DNA from: an uncultured Myxococcales bacterium
GTDB lineage: Bacteria > Myxococcota_A > UBA9042 > DTJE01
Direction of reading: 5' to 3'
DNA length: 28,441 nucleotides
Assembly (NCBI GenBank): GCA_937975765.1
Contig: CALJUR010000050.1
Coordinates: 1 to 28,441 of the forward strand
This document shows, piece after piece, positions 16,898 to 23,696 of the stretch (its first letter is position 1; each line of letters opens with the position of its first letter). The notes beneath the pieces are model-generated. The model was not told the DNA's origin, made no database searches, and was given only the letters and a program-made list of their open reading frames with translations. A program made the translations under genes and the position numbers.

Positions 16898-18034
16898 ATG
16901 CGGTTCGAGACGAAGGCGATCCACTGCGGGCAGGAACCCGAGGAGAGGACCGGCGCCGTGGTGGTGCCGATCTTCCAGACATCCACGTATGCCCAGAAGT
17001 CCCCGGGCGTGCACACCGGCTACGAGTACACGCGCACCCAGAACCCGACGCGGGACGCGCTGCAGGAGGCCATCGCGGCCCTGGAGGGCGGTGCGCACGG
17101 ACTGGTGTTCGCGTCGGGCCTGGCGGCGACCAACACGGTCATGAACCTGCTGAAGGCCGGCGACCACGTGATCTGCATGGACGACGTGTACGGCGGCACG
17201 TTCCGCATCTTCGACAAGGTGTGGCGGGACTGCGGCATGGAGTTCACCTTCCTGGACGTCCGGGATCCGGCGCGTGTCGAGGCCGCGATCACGCCGAAGA
17301 CGCGGTTGATCTGGCTGGAGACACCCTCGAACCCGCTGCTGAAAATCGTGGACCTGCGGGCGATCGCGGCGATCGGCAAGGCGCACGACGTGATCGTCGT
17401 CGCCGACAACACCTTCGCCAGCCCCTTCTTCCAGAATCCCCTGGCGCTGGGAGCGGACATCGTCGTCCACTCGACGACCAAGTACATCGGGGGCCACAGC
17501 GACGCGGTAGGCGGGGCGCTGGTCACCTCGCGCGAGGACCTGTTCCCGCGGCTGAAGTTCTGCCAGAACGCCGTGGGCGCGTGCACCGGCCCGTTCGACT
17601 CGTGGCTGACGCTGCGCGGCCTGAAGACGCTTTCGGTCCGCATGGAGCGGCACTTCTCGAACGCGCTGGCCGTGGCCTCCTGGCTGGAATCCCACCCCAA
17701 GGTGGATCGGGTGATCTACCCGTGGCTGCCGTCCCACCCCCAGCACGCGCTGGCGAAGTCCCAGATGTCCGGGATGAGCGGGATGCTGTCCTTCGAGATC
17801 GCCGGTGGCCTGGAGGCGGCGCGCCGCTTCCTGGAGCGGGTGCGGGTGTTCACCCTGGCCGAGTCCCTGGGGGGCGTCGAGTCGCTGATCGAGCACCCCG
17901 CCATCATGACCCATGCCTCGATCCCGCTGGAACTGCGTCTCCAGAGCGGCCTGACGGACGGCCTGTGCCGCCTGTCGGTCGGCATCGAGCACGTGGACGA
18001 CCTGCTGGAGGACCTGGCACAGGCCCTGGCATAG
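16898..18034 (+). CDS. Cystathionine gamma-lyase / gamma-synthase family PLP enzyme
   Basis: This 378-residue enzyme is of the Cys/Met-metabolism PLP family. It has the PLP lysine Lys195 in STTKYIGGHSD, the cofactor-binding YSRxxNPT-like segment EYTRTQNPTR, the SGLAA loop, and the C-terminal SLGGVESLIEHPA motif. The pairing with cystathionine beta-synthase, only two bases upstream, suggests it acts as the lyase, splitting cystathionine into cysteine, ammonia and 2-oxobutyrate. Sequence alone does not separate lyase from gamma-synthase securely. The ATG at 16898 is the clear start (MRFETKAIHCGQ, typical of the family). The operon probably ends here or continues into the SGNH gene 33 bases later. 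Confidence 0.9.
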   Translation: MRFETKAIHCGQEPEERTGAVVVPIFQTSTYAQKSPGVHTGYEYTRTQNPTRDALQEAIAALEGGAHGLVFASGLAATNTVMNLLKAGDHVICMDDVYGGTFRIFDKVWRDCGMEFTFLDVRDPARVEAAITPKTRLIWLETPSNPLLKIVDLRAIAAIGKAHDVIVVADNTFASPFFQNPLALGADIVVHSTTKYIGGHSDAVGGALVTSREDLFPRLKFCQNAVGACTGPFDSWLTLRGLKTLSVRMERHFSNALAVASWLESHPKVDRVIYPWLPSHPQHALAKSQMSGMSGMLSFEIAGGLEAARRFLERVRVFTLAESLGGVESLIEHPAIMTHASIPLELRLQSGLTDGLCRLSVGIEHVDDLLEDLAQALA

Positions 18035-18067
18035 CCTCGGCCGGCGGGGACGGGCGGGGGGGCGCCG

Positions 18068-19192
18068 ATGACCACGCGATCGCGGGGAATCCGGACGCGC
18101 GTCCTCGCGGGCGCGATCATCGCCGTCGCGCTGCTGCTGCTGGCCGAGGCCGTGACACGTGTCGCGACCTATGCCGCCTTCCTGCACGACCTTCACCGGG
18201 TGACGCGCACGGCCCAGCGGCTGGCTGCTTCGCGGGACGCCCCGACGTGGGACGTGTCCCTGCTGTTCGCCCCGGCGGGGACTCGATGGGCGCCGATCCC
18301 GGCCGGCGACGCCCCCCCGGCCTGGGCCCGATGGGCAGACTTCCCGCGTTCCGCCTTCCCGAAGCCCCCCGCCGTCGATGCCCCCGCACCCGGGACCCTC
18401 CGCATCGCCTGCCTGGGCGACTCGACCACCTGGGGCGGCTATCCCGGGCCGTTGCAGGCGCTGGTGGATCGGCGCTACGGCCCGGGACGCGTCGAGGTGG
18501 CGAACCTCGGCGCCCAGGCTGCCGATCTGCCGGCCGTGACGCTGCTGGCGAACCGGTTCCTTCCAGCCTGGCACCCGGACCTCGCCGTGGTCTACCTCGG
18601 GCGCAACGACCTCCTGTTCGCGGTCGCCCGCGCCCGTGCCCAGCGGGCGCAGGAGATCGGCCTTCCCGTCACGACCCGGCTGGCCTTCCGGATCCCGCCC
18701 GCATCCCGCGGCCTGCTGGATCTGCTGTCTTCCCGGCTGGCCGATCCGCTATCCTCGCCGACGGATCGCGCCGCGGTCGATGCGATCGTGCAGGCCCGCC
18801 TGGCCGCGGACCTCGACGCCCTGCTGGACTCCCTGCAGGCTCTGGGCATCCGCCCGGTCCTTTCGACCCTGGCCGCTCCCTCCGGGGATCCTGCCGAGGT
18901 GCGTGCGGTGCACGATCACGAGATCCGCCATCTCTGGCCGGCCCTGGGCTCCCTGGACGAGTACCTTGCCCGGGTCGACGCCTTCAACGCAATCGTTCGC
19001 CAGGCGGCCTCCCGGCGAGGTCTTCCCCTGCTGGACACGGCGTCGGCCCTGTCCCCCCTGCCCGGCATGTTCGCGGACATCTGCCACCTGGACGGCGACG
19101 GCGTGACCCGACACGCCGACATCGTCTTCCGGGCCCTCCTGCCCACCCTGGACGGCCTGCTGCAGGAACCCCTCGCTCCCCTCGCACCGTGA
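18068..19192 (+). CDS. Membrane-anchored SGNH/GDSL-type hydrolase
   Basis: This 374-residue protein has one N-terminal hydrophobic helix (about 10-32), which should anchor it in the inner membrane with the rest in the periplasm. The catalytic domain carries CLGDSTTWGG (block I, Ser119), an Asn-containing GRND motif (block III), and DICHLDGDG (Asp337 and His340, block V). The usual Gly-Asp-Ser nucleophile and Asp-x-x-His dyad are therefore all present. Members are esterases or acyl/acetyl hydrolases acting on lipids or polysaccharides; the exact substrate is unknown. The ATG at 18068 follows a G-rich stretch. It lies 33 bases after the transsulfuration genes but shows no functional link to them. 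Confidence 0.82.
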   Translation: MTTRSRGIRTRVLAGAIIAVALLLLAEAVTRVATYAAFLHDLHRVTRTAQRLAASRDAPTWDVSLLFAPAGTRWAPIPAGDAPPAWARWADFPRSAFPKPPAVDAPAPGTLRIACLGDSTTWGGYPGPLQALVDRRYGPGRVEVANLGAQAADLPAVTLLANRFLPAWHPDLAVVYLGRNDLLFAVARARAQRAQEIGLPVTTRLAFRIPPASRGLLDLLSSRLADPLSSPTDRAAVDAIVQARLAADLDALLDSLQALGIRPVLSTLAAPSGDPAEVRAVHDHEIRHLWPALGSLDEYLARVDAFNAIVRQAASRRGLPLLDTASALSPLPGMFADICHLDGDGVTRHADIVFRALLPTLDGLLQEPLAPLAP

Positions 19193-19221
19193 CTCCGGGG
19201 GACGGGGCCCCTTCCCGACAG

Positions 19222-19280
19222 TTGGTCTGTGTAACTTCGCATGGTTGCGTCACCAATAATGGTGACTGTCCCTGAATTGA
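19222..19280. repeat. AT-richer island with 18-bp inverted repeat
   Basis: In a GC-rich window, these 59 bases have a hand-counted GC of about 46% (27 of 59). They contain the perfect inverted repeat GTCACCAATAATGGTGAC (19249-19266, 6-base arms, 6-base centre), followed by TGTCCCTGAATT. The composition and the tail recall the small palindromic elements often mobilised by REP-associated transposases, but no transposase is present and only one copy is seen here. It could also be an operator for the downstream aminopeptidase gene. Confidence 0.45.
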
Positions 19281-19343
19281 GAGGAGGTGGACACTCCCGG
19301 GCGGGTCGTGGTACTTCCACGGCGACCTGTCTTGGAGCACCTC

Positions 19344-20708
19344 ATGCAGGACCGTTTCGCCGATCGCCGTCGCCGCTTCCTGGACTCCATGGAGGACGGC
19401 GTGGCCGTGTTCAAGTCCTGGCCCGTCCTGCGCCGCAACGGCGACGTGGACCACCCCTACCGCCCGGATTCCGACTTCTTCCTCCTGACCGGCTTCGAGG
19501 AGGCCGAGGCGTACGCAGTCCTCACCCGGAAGGGCGAGGACCGGCGCTATCTCCTGTTCGTCCTGCCCCGGGACCCCGAGATGGAGACCTGGGTCGGCCG
19601 CCGCGCCGGCCTCGAAGGCGCCATGCGGGACTTCGGCGCCGACGAGTCGTTCGACTCCGCCACCTTCTTCGAGCGCCTGCCCGCGCTGCTGACCAACCAG
19701 CCCCGCCTGTACCTGGAACTGGGCCTGGAACCCGCCTTCGACGCCCGCGTCATGCAGGTCGTCGAGACGCTGAAGGGCGAGGCCCGCAAGGGCGTCTGCG
19801 GCCCGTGGGAGGTCGTCGACCCGCGGCGGATCCTTCGCGAGATGCGCCTGGTCAAGGACGATCCGGACCTCCGGGACCTTCAGGCCGCCTGCGACATCAC
19901 CTCGCACGGCTTCGTCGCCGCGATGCGGGCCTGCGCCCCGGGGATGTCCGAGCGCGAACTGGCGTCCGTCGTCGAGTTCGAGTTCCGACGCCGCGGCTCC
20001 CCGCGCGTCTCGTTCGAGACGATCTGCGCCGCGGGCGCCAACGCTGCCACGCTGCACTACATCCGCAACGATTCGACGATCTCCGACGACGACCTGGTCC
20101 TGATCGACGCCGGCGCCGAGATCGGCCTGGTGTCCGCCGACATCTCGCGCACCTTCCCCGCCAGCGGCCGCTTCGGCGCGATGCAGCGCCGCGTCTACGA
20201 ATGGGTCCTGAAGGCGCAATCGGCGGCGATCGCGGCCATCCGTCCCGGCGTGACGTACGCCCGGGTGCACGAGACCGCCCTGAAGGTGCTGGTGGACGGC
20301 CTGATCGACCTCGGCGCCCTGAAGGGCAAGCCTCGAGAACTGATCGAGACGGGCGCCTTCCGGCCCTACTTCATGCACCGGATCGGCCACTGGCTGGGCA
20401 TGGACGTGCATGACGTCGGCCCGTACTTCGTGGACGGCGCGTCGATCCCGCTGCGGCCAGGCATGGTCATCACGGTCGAGCCCGGCCTGTACTTCGCCGA
20501 CGTCCCGGCCACCCCGAAGGCCCTGCGCGGCATCGGCGTCCGCATCGAGGACGACGTGCTGGTGACGCCGAAGGGTCGTCGCGTGCTGACCGACGTGCCG
20601 AAGACCGTGGACGAGATCGAGTCCCTGATGTCCGACCGCGGCGCCTGGTGGCGCGACCTGCGGCCGGTCACCATCCCCGCGACGAAGGTCTCCCGGAAGA
20701 AGCGCTGA
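19344..20708 (+). CDS. pepP: Xaa-Pro aminopeptidase (M24B, aminopeptidase P)
   Basis: This 454-residue cytoplasmic protein removes N-terminal residues that precede proline. The N-terminal creatinase-like domain (about 1-165) includes PYRPDSDFFLLTGF. The pita-bread catalytic domain has all five dimetal ligands: Asp255 and Asp266 (LIDAGAEIGLVSADISR), His349 (HRIGHWLGMDVHD), Glu379 (VEPGLYF) and Glu402 (GVRIEDDVLV). The spacings are close to those of E. coli PepP. The ATG at 19344 is chosen because GGAG lies six bases upstream and the domain begins there; the in-frame GTG at 19287 overlaps its own AGGAGG and adds 19 low-quality residues. It converges on the PEGA gene, with 25 bases between the stops. 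Confidence 0.93.
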   Translation: MQDRFADRRRRFLDSMEDGVAVFKSWPVLRRNGDVDHPYRPDSDFFLLTGFEEAEAYAVLTRKGEDRRYLLFVLPRDPEMETWVGRRAGLEGAMRDFGADESFDSATFFERLPALLTNQPRLYLELGLEPAFDARVMQVVETLKGEARKGVCGPWEVVDPRRILREMRLVKDDPDLRDLQAACDITSHGFVAAMRACAPGMSERELASVVEFEFRRRGSPRVSFETICAAGANAATLHYIRNDSTISDDDLVLIDAGAEIGLVSADISRTFPASGRFGAMQRRVYEWVLKAQSAAIAAIRPGVTYARVHETALKVLVDGLIDLGALKGKPRELIETGAFRPYFMHRIGHWLGMDVHDVGPYFVDGASIPLRPGMVITVEPGLYFADVPATPKALRGIGVRIEDDVLVTPKGRRVLTDVPKTVDEIESLMSDRGAWWRDLRPVTIPATKVSRKKR

Positions 20709-20714
20709 GAAGGT

Positions 20715-20728
20715 GCCCGGGCCCGGGC
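20715..20728. terminator. GC palindrome between convergent genes (possible bidirectional terminator)
   Basis: GCCCGGGCCCGGGC is a perfect 14-base palindrome that fills most of the 25-base gap between the convergent aminopeptidase and PEGA genes. It could fold into a five-pair hairpin on either strand. No T-run follows on either side, so termination is plausible from position only. Confidence 0.35.
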
Positions 20729-20733
20729 GTCCG

Positions 20734-22284
20734 TCAGAACCCGAACGACAGCATCGCGCCGCCGCCGTCCTTGCCGACCATCGGGACCACCATCGCCCGG
20801 GGCGCCTTCTGCTTGAAGATTCGGTCGGTCATCACGAACAGCACCACGCCGGTCACCACCGCCGCACCCCCGATCGTGTACCCGACGCTGGAGTACTTGG
20901 ACGCCTTGTCCGCCTTGTCGGCCTCGTCCACCTTCTTCTTCCACTCCGCGACGATCATGTCCTTGTAGGCTTCGTCCGACTGTCCGGCCTTCCTCTCGGG
21001 ATACGCCTTCGTCGCCTCGTCGCGGTGCTGGAAGTACATCGCCGACTCGTACCCGCCCCAGGCCAGCATGCCCAGCCCCACGGCGGTCACGGCCCAGCCG
21101 TAGTAGTTCTCGTACCACTTCTTGCCGCCGCCCTTTCCGTTCCAGTCCGCGGGCAGCGCCGTGGCGGCCGCCTGCTCGGGGACCTTGCCGGTCAGCACGT
21201 CGACCAGCGCGCGCACGCTGGACGGCGTGACCACGTTCGACTTCGCCGCCACCGACGCGGCCTTGACCTGCGTCCCCTTCCGGACGTCCACCATCAGGCC
21301 CTTCAACTCGCCGCGCACGCCGTCCTCCAGGAACCCCTGGACCACGACCAGGTCGGCCCCGACCAGTTCCCCGAACTTCGCCGCGAACGGCACCATCGAG
21401 GCCTGGGCGACCTTCGCGTTCTCGAACGTCAGCCCCAGCCTCCCGCCCTCCACCGTCAGCACGGTCTCGAACGCCACGTCGACCAGCATCGAGGTCCTGT
21501 CCTTCGTGATGTTCACGCGCCGGATCATGCTCTCCATCCCGCCGCAACGGACCTGCAGGTAGTGCACCCCGGGGTACAGGTTGCGGAACTCGCGGGGCGT
21601 CTCGCCCTCCAGCGCCCGCCCGTCCAGCATCACCGCGCAGCCGGGTTCGGGGGTCTGCACCGCCATCACGCCGGTCCGATCGCCCCGCATCCCGGTCTTC
21701 ACCTTCTGGAACAGCTTCACCAGCCGCGGGTGGTAGTCGCGTTCGGTCACGTCCAGGTCGTCGCCGTACGTCCGGATCACCTCGCGCAGCACGTCGCTGG
21801 CCTTCGGCTCGTTGCCCGAGTCCAGGTGGGACCGAGCCAGCAGCATCTGCGTCTTCAGGAACTCGCCGCGCAGCCGTTCGTTCGCGGACAGTCCCTCCGC
21901 GATCGCCTCCAGCTGGCTGCGCGCCTGGCTCAGCACGCTGACGGCCTGGGTCGGGTCCGTGTAGACCAGTTGGTCGCCCTCGCGCACCAGCCGCTCGATG
22001 TCGGCCAGCCTCTCCTCCTGCAGCCGCTTGACCGGCGTGATCAGCACCGACCGGAAGCGGCTGGCGACCTCCTCCCGCTCCATCACCGCGTACCCGCTGC
22101 CCGACAGCGACGACGCGATGTTCTTCGCGTAGTCGCCCGTGGCGCGGGCCTCGACGCCCTTCAGGTAGACGTCGATGACCGCGACGGTGGGCTCGGTCCC
22201 CACCGAGGAGGCCAGGGGGAGGGCCGCCGCCGGCAGCCCGAACATCACCAAGGCCACAACGGCAACCAGCATGCGTGCCATCAC
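20734..22284 (-). CDS. Exported PEGA-domain protein with C-terminal membrane segments
   Basis: This 516-residue protein has an N-terminal signal peptide (about 1-22). A conserved AVIDVYLKG-type region follows (about 30-80), resembling the nucleotide-free lipoprotein/CsgG-like fold often paired with PEGA. Then come a helical, TPR-like stretch (about 90-205) and a PEGA domain (about 210-258; AVMLDGRALEGETP and NLYPGVHYLQV). Two hydrophobic segments lie near the C-terminus (about 395-418 and 468-490), separated by a charged Lys/Asp/Glu helix. PEGA is a surface or envelope beta-domain common in Deltaproteobacteria; no enzyme activity is implied. GTG 22284 is seven bases from GGAGG; the adjacent ATG 22281 is an equally possible start. 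It is divergent from the tRNA gene, whose -35 box lies just beyond its ribosome-binding site. Confidence 0.8.
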   Translation of the reverse strand: MMARMLVAVVALVMFGLPAAALPLASSVGTEPTVAVIDVYLKGVEARATGDYAKNIASSLSGSGYAVMEREEVASRFRSVLITPVKRLQEERLADIERLVREGDQLVYTDPTQAVSVLSQARSQLEAIAEGLSANERLRGEFLKTQMLLARSHLDSGNEPKASDVLREVIRTYGDDLDVTERDYHPRLVKLFQKVKTGMRGDRTGVMAVQTPEPGCAVMLDGRALEGETPREFRNLYPGVHYLQVRCGGMESMIRRVNITKDRTSMLVDVAFETVLTVEGGRLGLTFENAKVAQASMVPFAAKFGELVGADLVVVQGFLEDGVRGELKGLMVDVRKGTQVKAASVAAKSNVVTPSSVRALVDVLTGKVPEQAAATALPADWNGKGGGKKWYENYYGWAVTAVGLGMLAWGGYESAMYFQHRDEATKAYPERKAGQSDEAYKDMIVAEWKKKVDEADKADKASKYSSVGYTIGGAAVVTGVVLFVMTDRIFKQKAPRAMVVPMVGKDGGGAMLSFGF

Positions 22285-22298
22285 CGGCGCACCTCCGC

Positions 22299-22326
22299 TT
22301 GACAGTCCCCTCGCCCAGGATGTAAA
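22299..22326 (+). promoter_or_regulatory. Promoter of the tRNA gene
   Basis: A perfect TTGACA (22299-22304) is followed after 16 bases by TGTAAA (22321-22326). The predicted start is near 22333, about 14 bases before the mature tRNA 5' end. The -35 box lies immediately beside the ribosome-binding site of the divergent PEGA gene (22291-22296). Confidence 0.58.
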
Positions 22327-22346
22327 TTCCGCCCGCCTTTGTGGCC

Positions 22347-22420
22347 GGCGAAGTAGCTCAGTTGGTCAGAGCAGGCGGCTCATATCCGCCGTGTCGGGGG
22401 TTCAAATCCCTCCTTCGCCA
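22347..22420 (+). tRNA. tRNA with CAU anticodon (most likely elongator tRNA-Met)
   Basis: A full cloverleaf can be drawn: acceptor GGCGAAG (22347-22353) with CTTCGCC (22413-22419), D-stem GCTC/GAGC, anticodon stem GGCGG/CCGCC around the loop CTCATAT (anticodon CAT at 22381-22383), variable loop GTGTC, T-stem GGGGG/CCCTC around TTCAAAT, and discriminator A at 22420. The CCA end is not encoded (CCG follows). The G1-C72 pair argues against initiator tRNA. A CAU anticodon also fits tRNA-Ile2, read after lysidine modification, and this cannot be excluded by eye. The last 19 bases are antisense to the end of the neighbouring minus-strand gene. Confidence 0.95.
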
Positions 22421-23013
22421 CCGTCCCCCTTCCCCTCCCGGATCCCGTCCCAGCGCTTCGCCAGCGCCTCGCGCACGCGTCCGTCCTCGGCCTCCCGGAC
22501 CCGGGCGCGCGCCTCGCGCAACTCCGCGATCAGGGTCCAGTATTTCTCGGCCAGGCCCGGCAGGTACTTCTTGTGGATGAACCGCATCGGCATCCGGTAC
22601 TCGACCGGCTCGCCGCCCTGGGGGAACGCGAACTCGGACAGGACCTCCGACACCGCCTCGGCGATCGGGGCCGTCCGGGTCCACAGGCCGGCATTCTCGG
22701 CCAGCGACTTCCCGGGCCCCTCGCACTCCGTCCCGGCCAGCCATGCCTCCGGATCCTCCATCGACGCCAGCACGCGGTCCCGTGCCACGGCCGCCTTCTC
22801 CGACAACGTCGCCTTCAGCCGGGCGATGTCGGCGTCCGACAGGCCCTGCGCGAAGCCGGGCGCCGACACGAACCGCCGCCGCACCTCGAACACCGGGAAC
22901 TCGACGAAGTCGTCGGCCAGCACCTGCCGGATCTCGGCGGCCAGTTTCAGGATCGCCTGCCGGGTCCGGGCTTCGGCCGCCTTCGCCTCCCGGAGGTCCT
23001 CGTCCGTCCTCAT
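22402..23013 (-). CDS. Hypothetical protein, second gene of the PilZ operon
   Basis: This 203-residue protein is of no family I recognise. It has no signal peptide and no membrane segment. The first 40 residues and the last 60 are rich in Ala, Glu, Arg and Lys and look helical, possibly coiled coil. The middle contains DDFVEFPVFEVRRRFVSAPGF and FIHKKYLPGLAEKYW, an aromatic/basic patch. The start ATG at 23013 overlaps the stop of the PilZ gene by four bases (ATGA), so the two are translationally coupled and probably act together. Codon use matches its neighbours. Its final codons and stop (22402-22420) run antisense through the 3' end of the tRNA gene; the Gly/Glu-rich tail GDGGEGGI is therefore partly a by-product of tRNA sequence. 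Confidence 0.75.
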   Translation of the reverse strand: MRTDEDLREAKAAEARTRQAILKLAAEIRQVLADDFVEFPVFEVRRRFVSAPGFAQGLSDADIARLKATLSEKAAVARDRVLASMEDPEAWLAGTECEGPGKSLAENAGLWTRTAPIAEAVSEVLSEFAFPQGGEPVEYRMPMRFIHKKYLPGLAEKYWTLIAELREARARVREAEDGRVREALAKRWDGIREGKGDGGEGGI

Positions 23014-23357
23014 CCGACGCCCCCTTCCCCGTCCGCGGTCGCCTTTCCTGCCCCCAGGAATCGCCGCAGGACGGCCATCTGTTCCTCGGTCAGTTCCTTG
23101 AACCGGATGCCCAGGTGCCGCACCGGCACATCCGATGCCCGCACCACCACTCCCGTGCACTCCAGGGTCTCGTCCGAGCCCGCCATCCCGATCGACAGGT
23201 CCACCTCGCTGCCGACGGGTTCCAGGTTCGGGAACTCGACGCACAAGCCCCCTTCCCCGATGTCCCGGATGCGGTGGAACAGCAGGACCTCCGAGTCCGC
23301 GGCGACGTCCACCGTGGCCCCCGTCCGGACCCGGATCGACCGACGATTCTCGCCCAT
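23010..23357 (-). CDS. PilZ-domain protein
   Basis: This 115-residue cytoplasmic protein consists of one PilZ domain. The N-terminal ENRRSIRVRT supplies the RxxxR-like arginines and DIGEGGLCVEF the D/NxSxxG-like motif that together bind c-di-GMP in the family; here the second motif reads DIGEGG, lacking the usual Ser. The rest (GSEVDLSIGM, VRHLGIRFKEL) is a normal beta-barrel. The ATG at 23357 is chosen because it begins right before the motif; longer starts reach back to 23426 without any conserved sequence. The stop overlaps the next gene as ATGA. A c-di-GMP effector role is likely by family, but binding is not certain with the changed motif. Confidence 0.82.
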   Translation of the reverse strand: MGENRRSIRVRTGATVDVAADSEVLLFHRIRDIGEGGLCVEFPNLEPVGSEVDLSIGMAGSDETLECTGVVVRASDVPVRHLGIRFKELTEEQMAVLRRFLGAGKATADGEGGVG

Positions 23358-23387
23358 GCCCCGAATGCTCCGCCGTTTCGACCTTCG

Positions 23388-23416
23388 TTGATACCACGGA
23401 GGCGCCCTCGTGGGAA
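23388..23416 (-). promoter_or_regulatory. Candidate promoter and operator of the PilZ operon
   Basis: On the minus strand TTCCCA (23416-23411), 17 bases and TATCAA (23393-23388) form a weak -35/-10 pair. The spacer coincides with an imperfect 20-base palindrome (23394-23413, CCACG...CGTGG outer arms and GGCGCC centre), which would suit an operator. Both assignments are by eye. Confidence 0.3.
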
Positions 23417-23458
23417 GGCCGCGCACCCCTTGCCGCCCCCCGGGCCGCCTCGCGCACC

Positions 23459-23472
23459 GTCAGGATCCTGAC
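23459..23472. promoter_or_regulatory. 14-bp perfect palindrome, possible activator site
   Basis: GTCAGGATCCTGAC is a perfect dyad. Its near end lies about 80 bases upstream of the -24 element of the sigma-54-like promoter, the range in which enhancer-binding activators usually bind. The link to sigma-54 is inference from position and symmetry; a role for the divergent PilZ operon is equally open. Confidence 0.4.
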
Positions 23473-23551
23473 ACCGTAACCCGTCCGCCGCCGGGGCCTC
23501 CCGGTTTCCCCCGGGATTCCCGCGGTTCCGTCCCGCCAGCCGTCCCGGGAG

Positions 23552-23568
23552 TTGGCCCGAATCTTGCC
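23552..23568 (+). promoter_or_regulatory. Candidate sigma-54 (-24/-12) promoter of the metalloprotease gene
   Basis: TTGGCCCGAATCTTGCC matches the sigma-54 consensus TTGGCACRNNNNTTGCW except at two positions (C for A after TTGGC, and the last base). The invariant GG (23554-23555) and GC (23566-23567) are separated by exactly ten bases. Transcription would start near 23579, leaving a leader of about 118 bases before the ATG at 23697. Confidence 0.5.
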
Positions 23569-23644
23569 AGAAACGCCCACGGGAAGGGGGATGCGAATTG
23601 ACGCTTCCCTTGTCTCTGGATTGCAGGTATATAACGGCGGTTTT

Positions 23645-23668
23645 CGGACCGGGAGCAGTCCGCTCCCG
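23645..23668 (+). promoter_or_regulatory. Mutually exclusive leader hairpins
   Basis: CGGGAGC (23650-23656) pairs perfectly with GCTCCCG (23662-23668) around a five-base loop. A competing stem pairs CGGAC (23645-23649) with GTCCG (23658-23662). The two stems cannot form together. They lie in the 5' leader, about 30 bases before the metalloprotease start codon and close to its ribosome-binding site GGGAGG. They could influence stability or translation. Confidence 0.35.
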
Positions 23669-23696
23669 TTCTGCTTCAAAGGTGTGGGAGGATGCA

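Larger units (their letters stand above)
23358..23696. other. Divergent intergenic region between the PilZ operon and the metalloprotease gene
   Basis: These 339 bases contain no credible gene. From left to right they hold the candidate PilZ promoter with its palindrome (23388-23416), a perfect 14-base palindrome (23459-23472), a sigma-54-like promoter (23552-23568), the inverted repeat GGGAAG/CTTCCC (23581-23586 and 23604-23609), an AT-rich TATATAAC (23628-23635), and overlapping leader hairpins (23645-23668). Confidence 0.6.

Noticed and set aside
19287..19343. GTG at 19287 as the start of the aminopeptidase
   Set aside because: The AGGAGG overlaps the GTG itself, so there is no spacing, and the added residues do not match the family; ATG 19344 has GGAG at six bases.
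23598..23635. TTGACG (23598) with TATAAC (23630) as a sigma-70 promoter
   Set aside because: The spacer is 26 bases, too long for a normal promoter. The TATA element alone remains possible with a poor -35.
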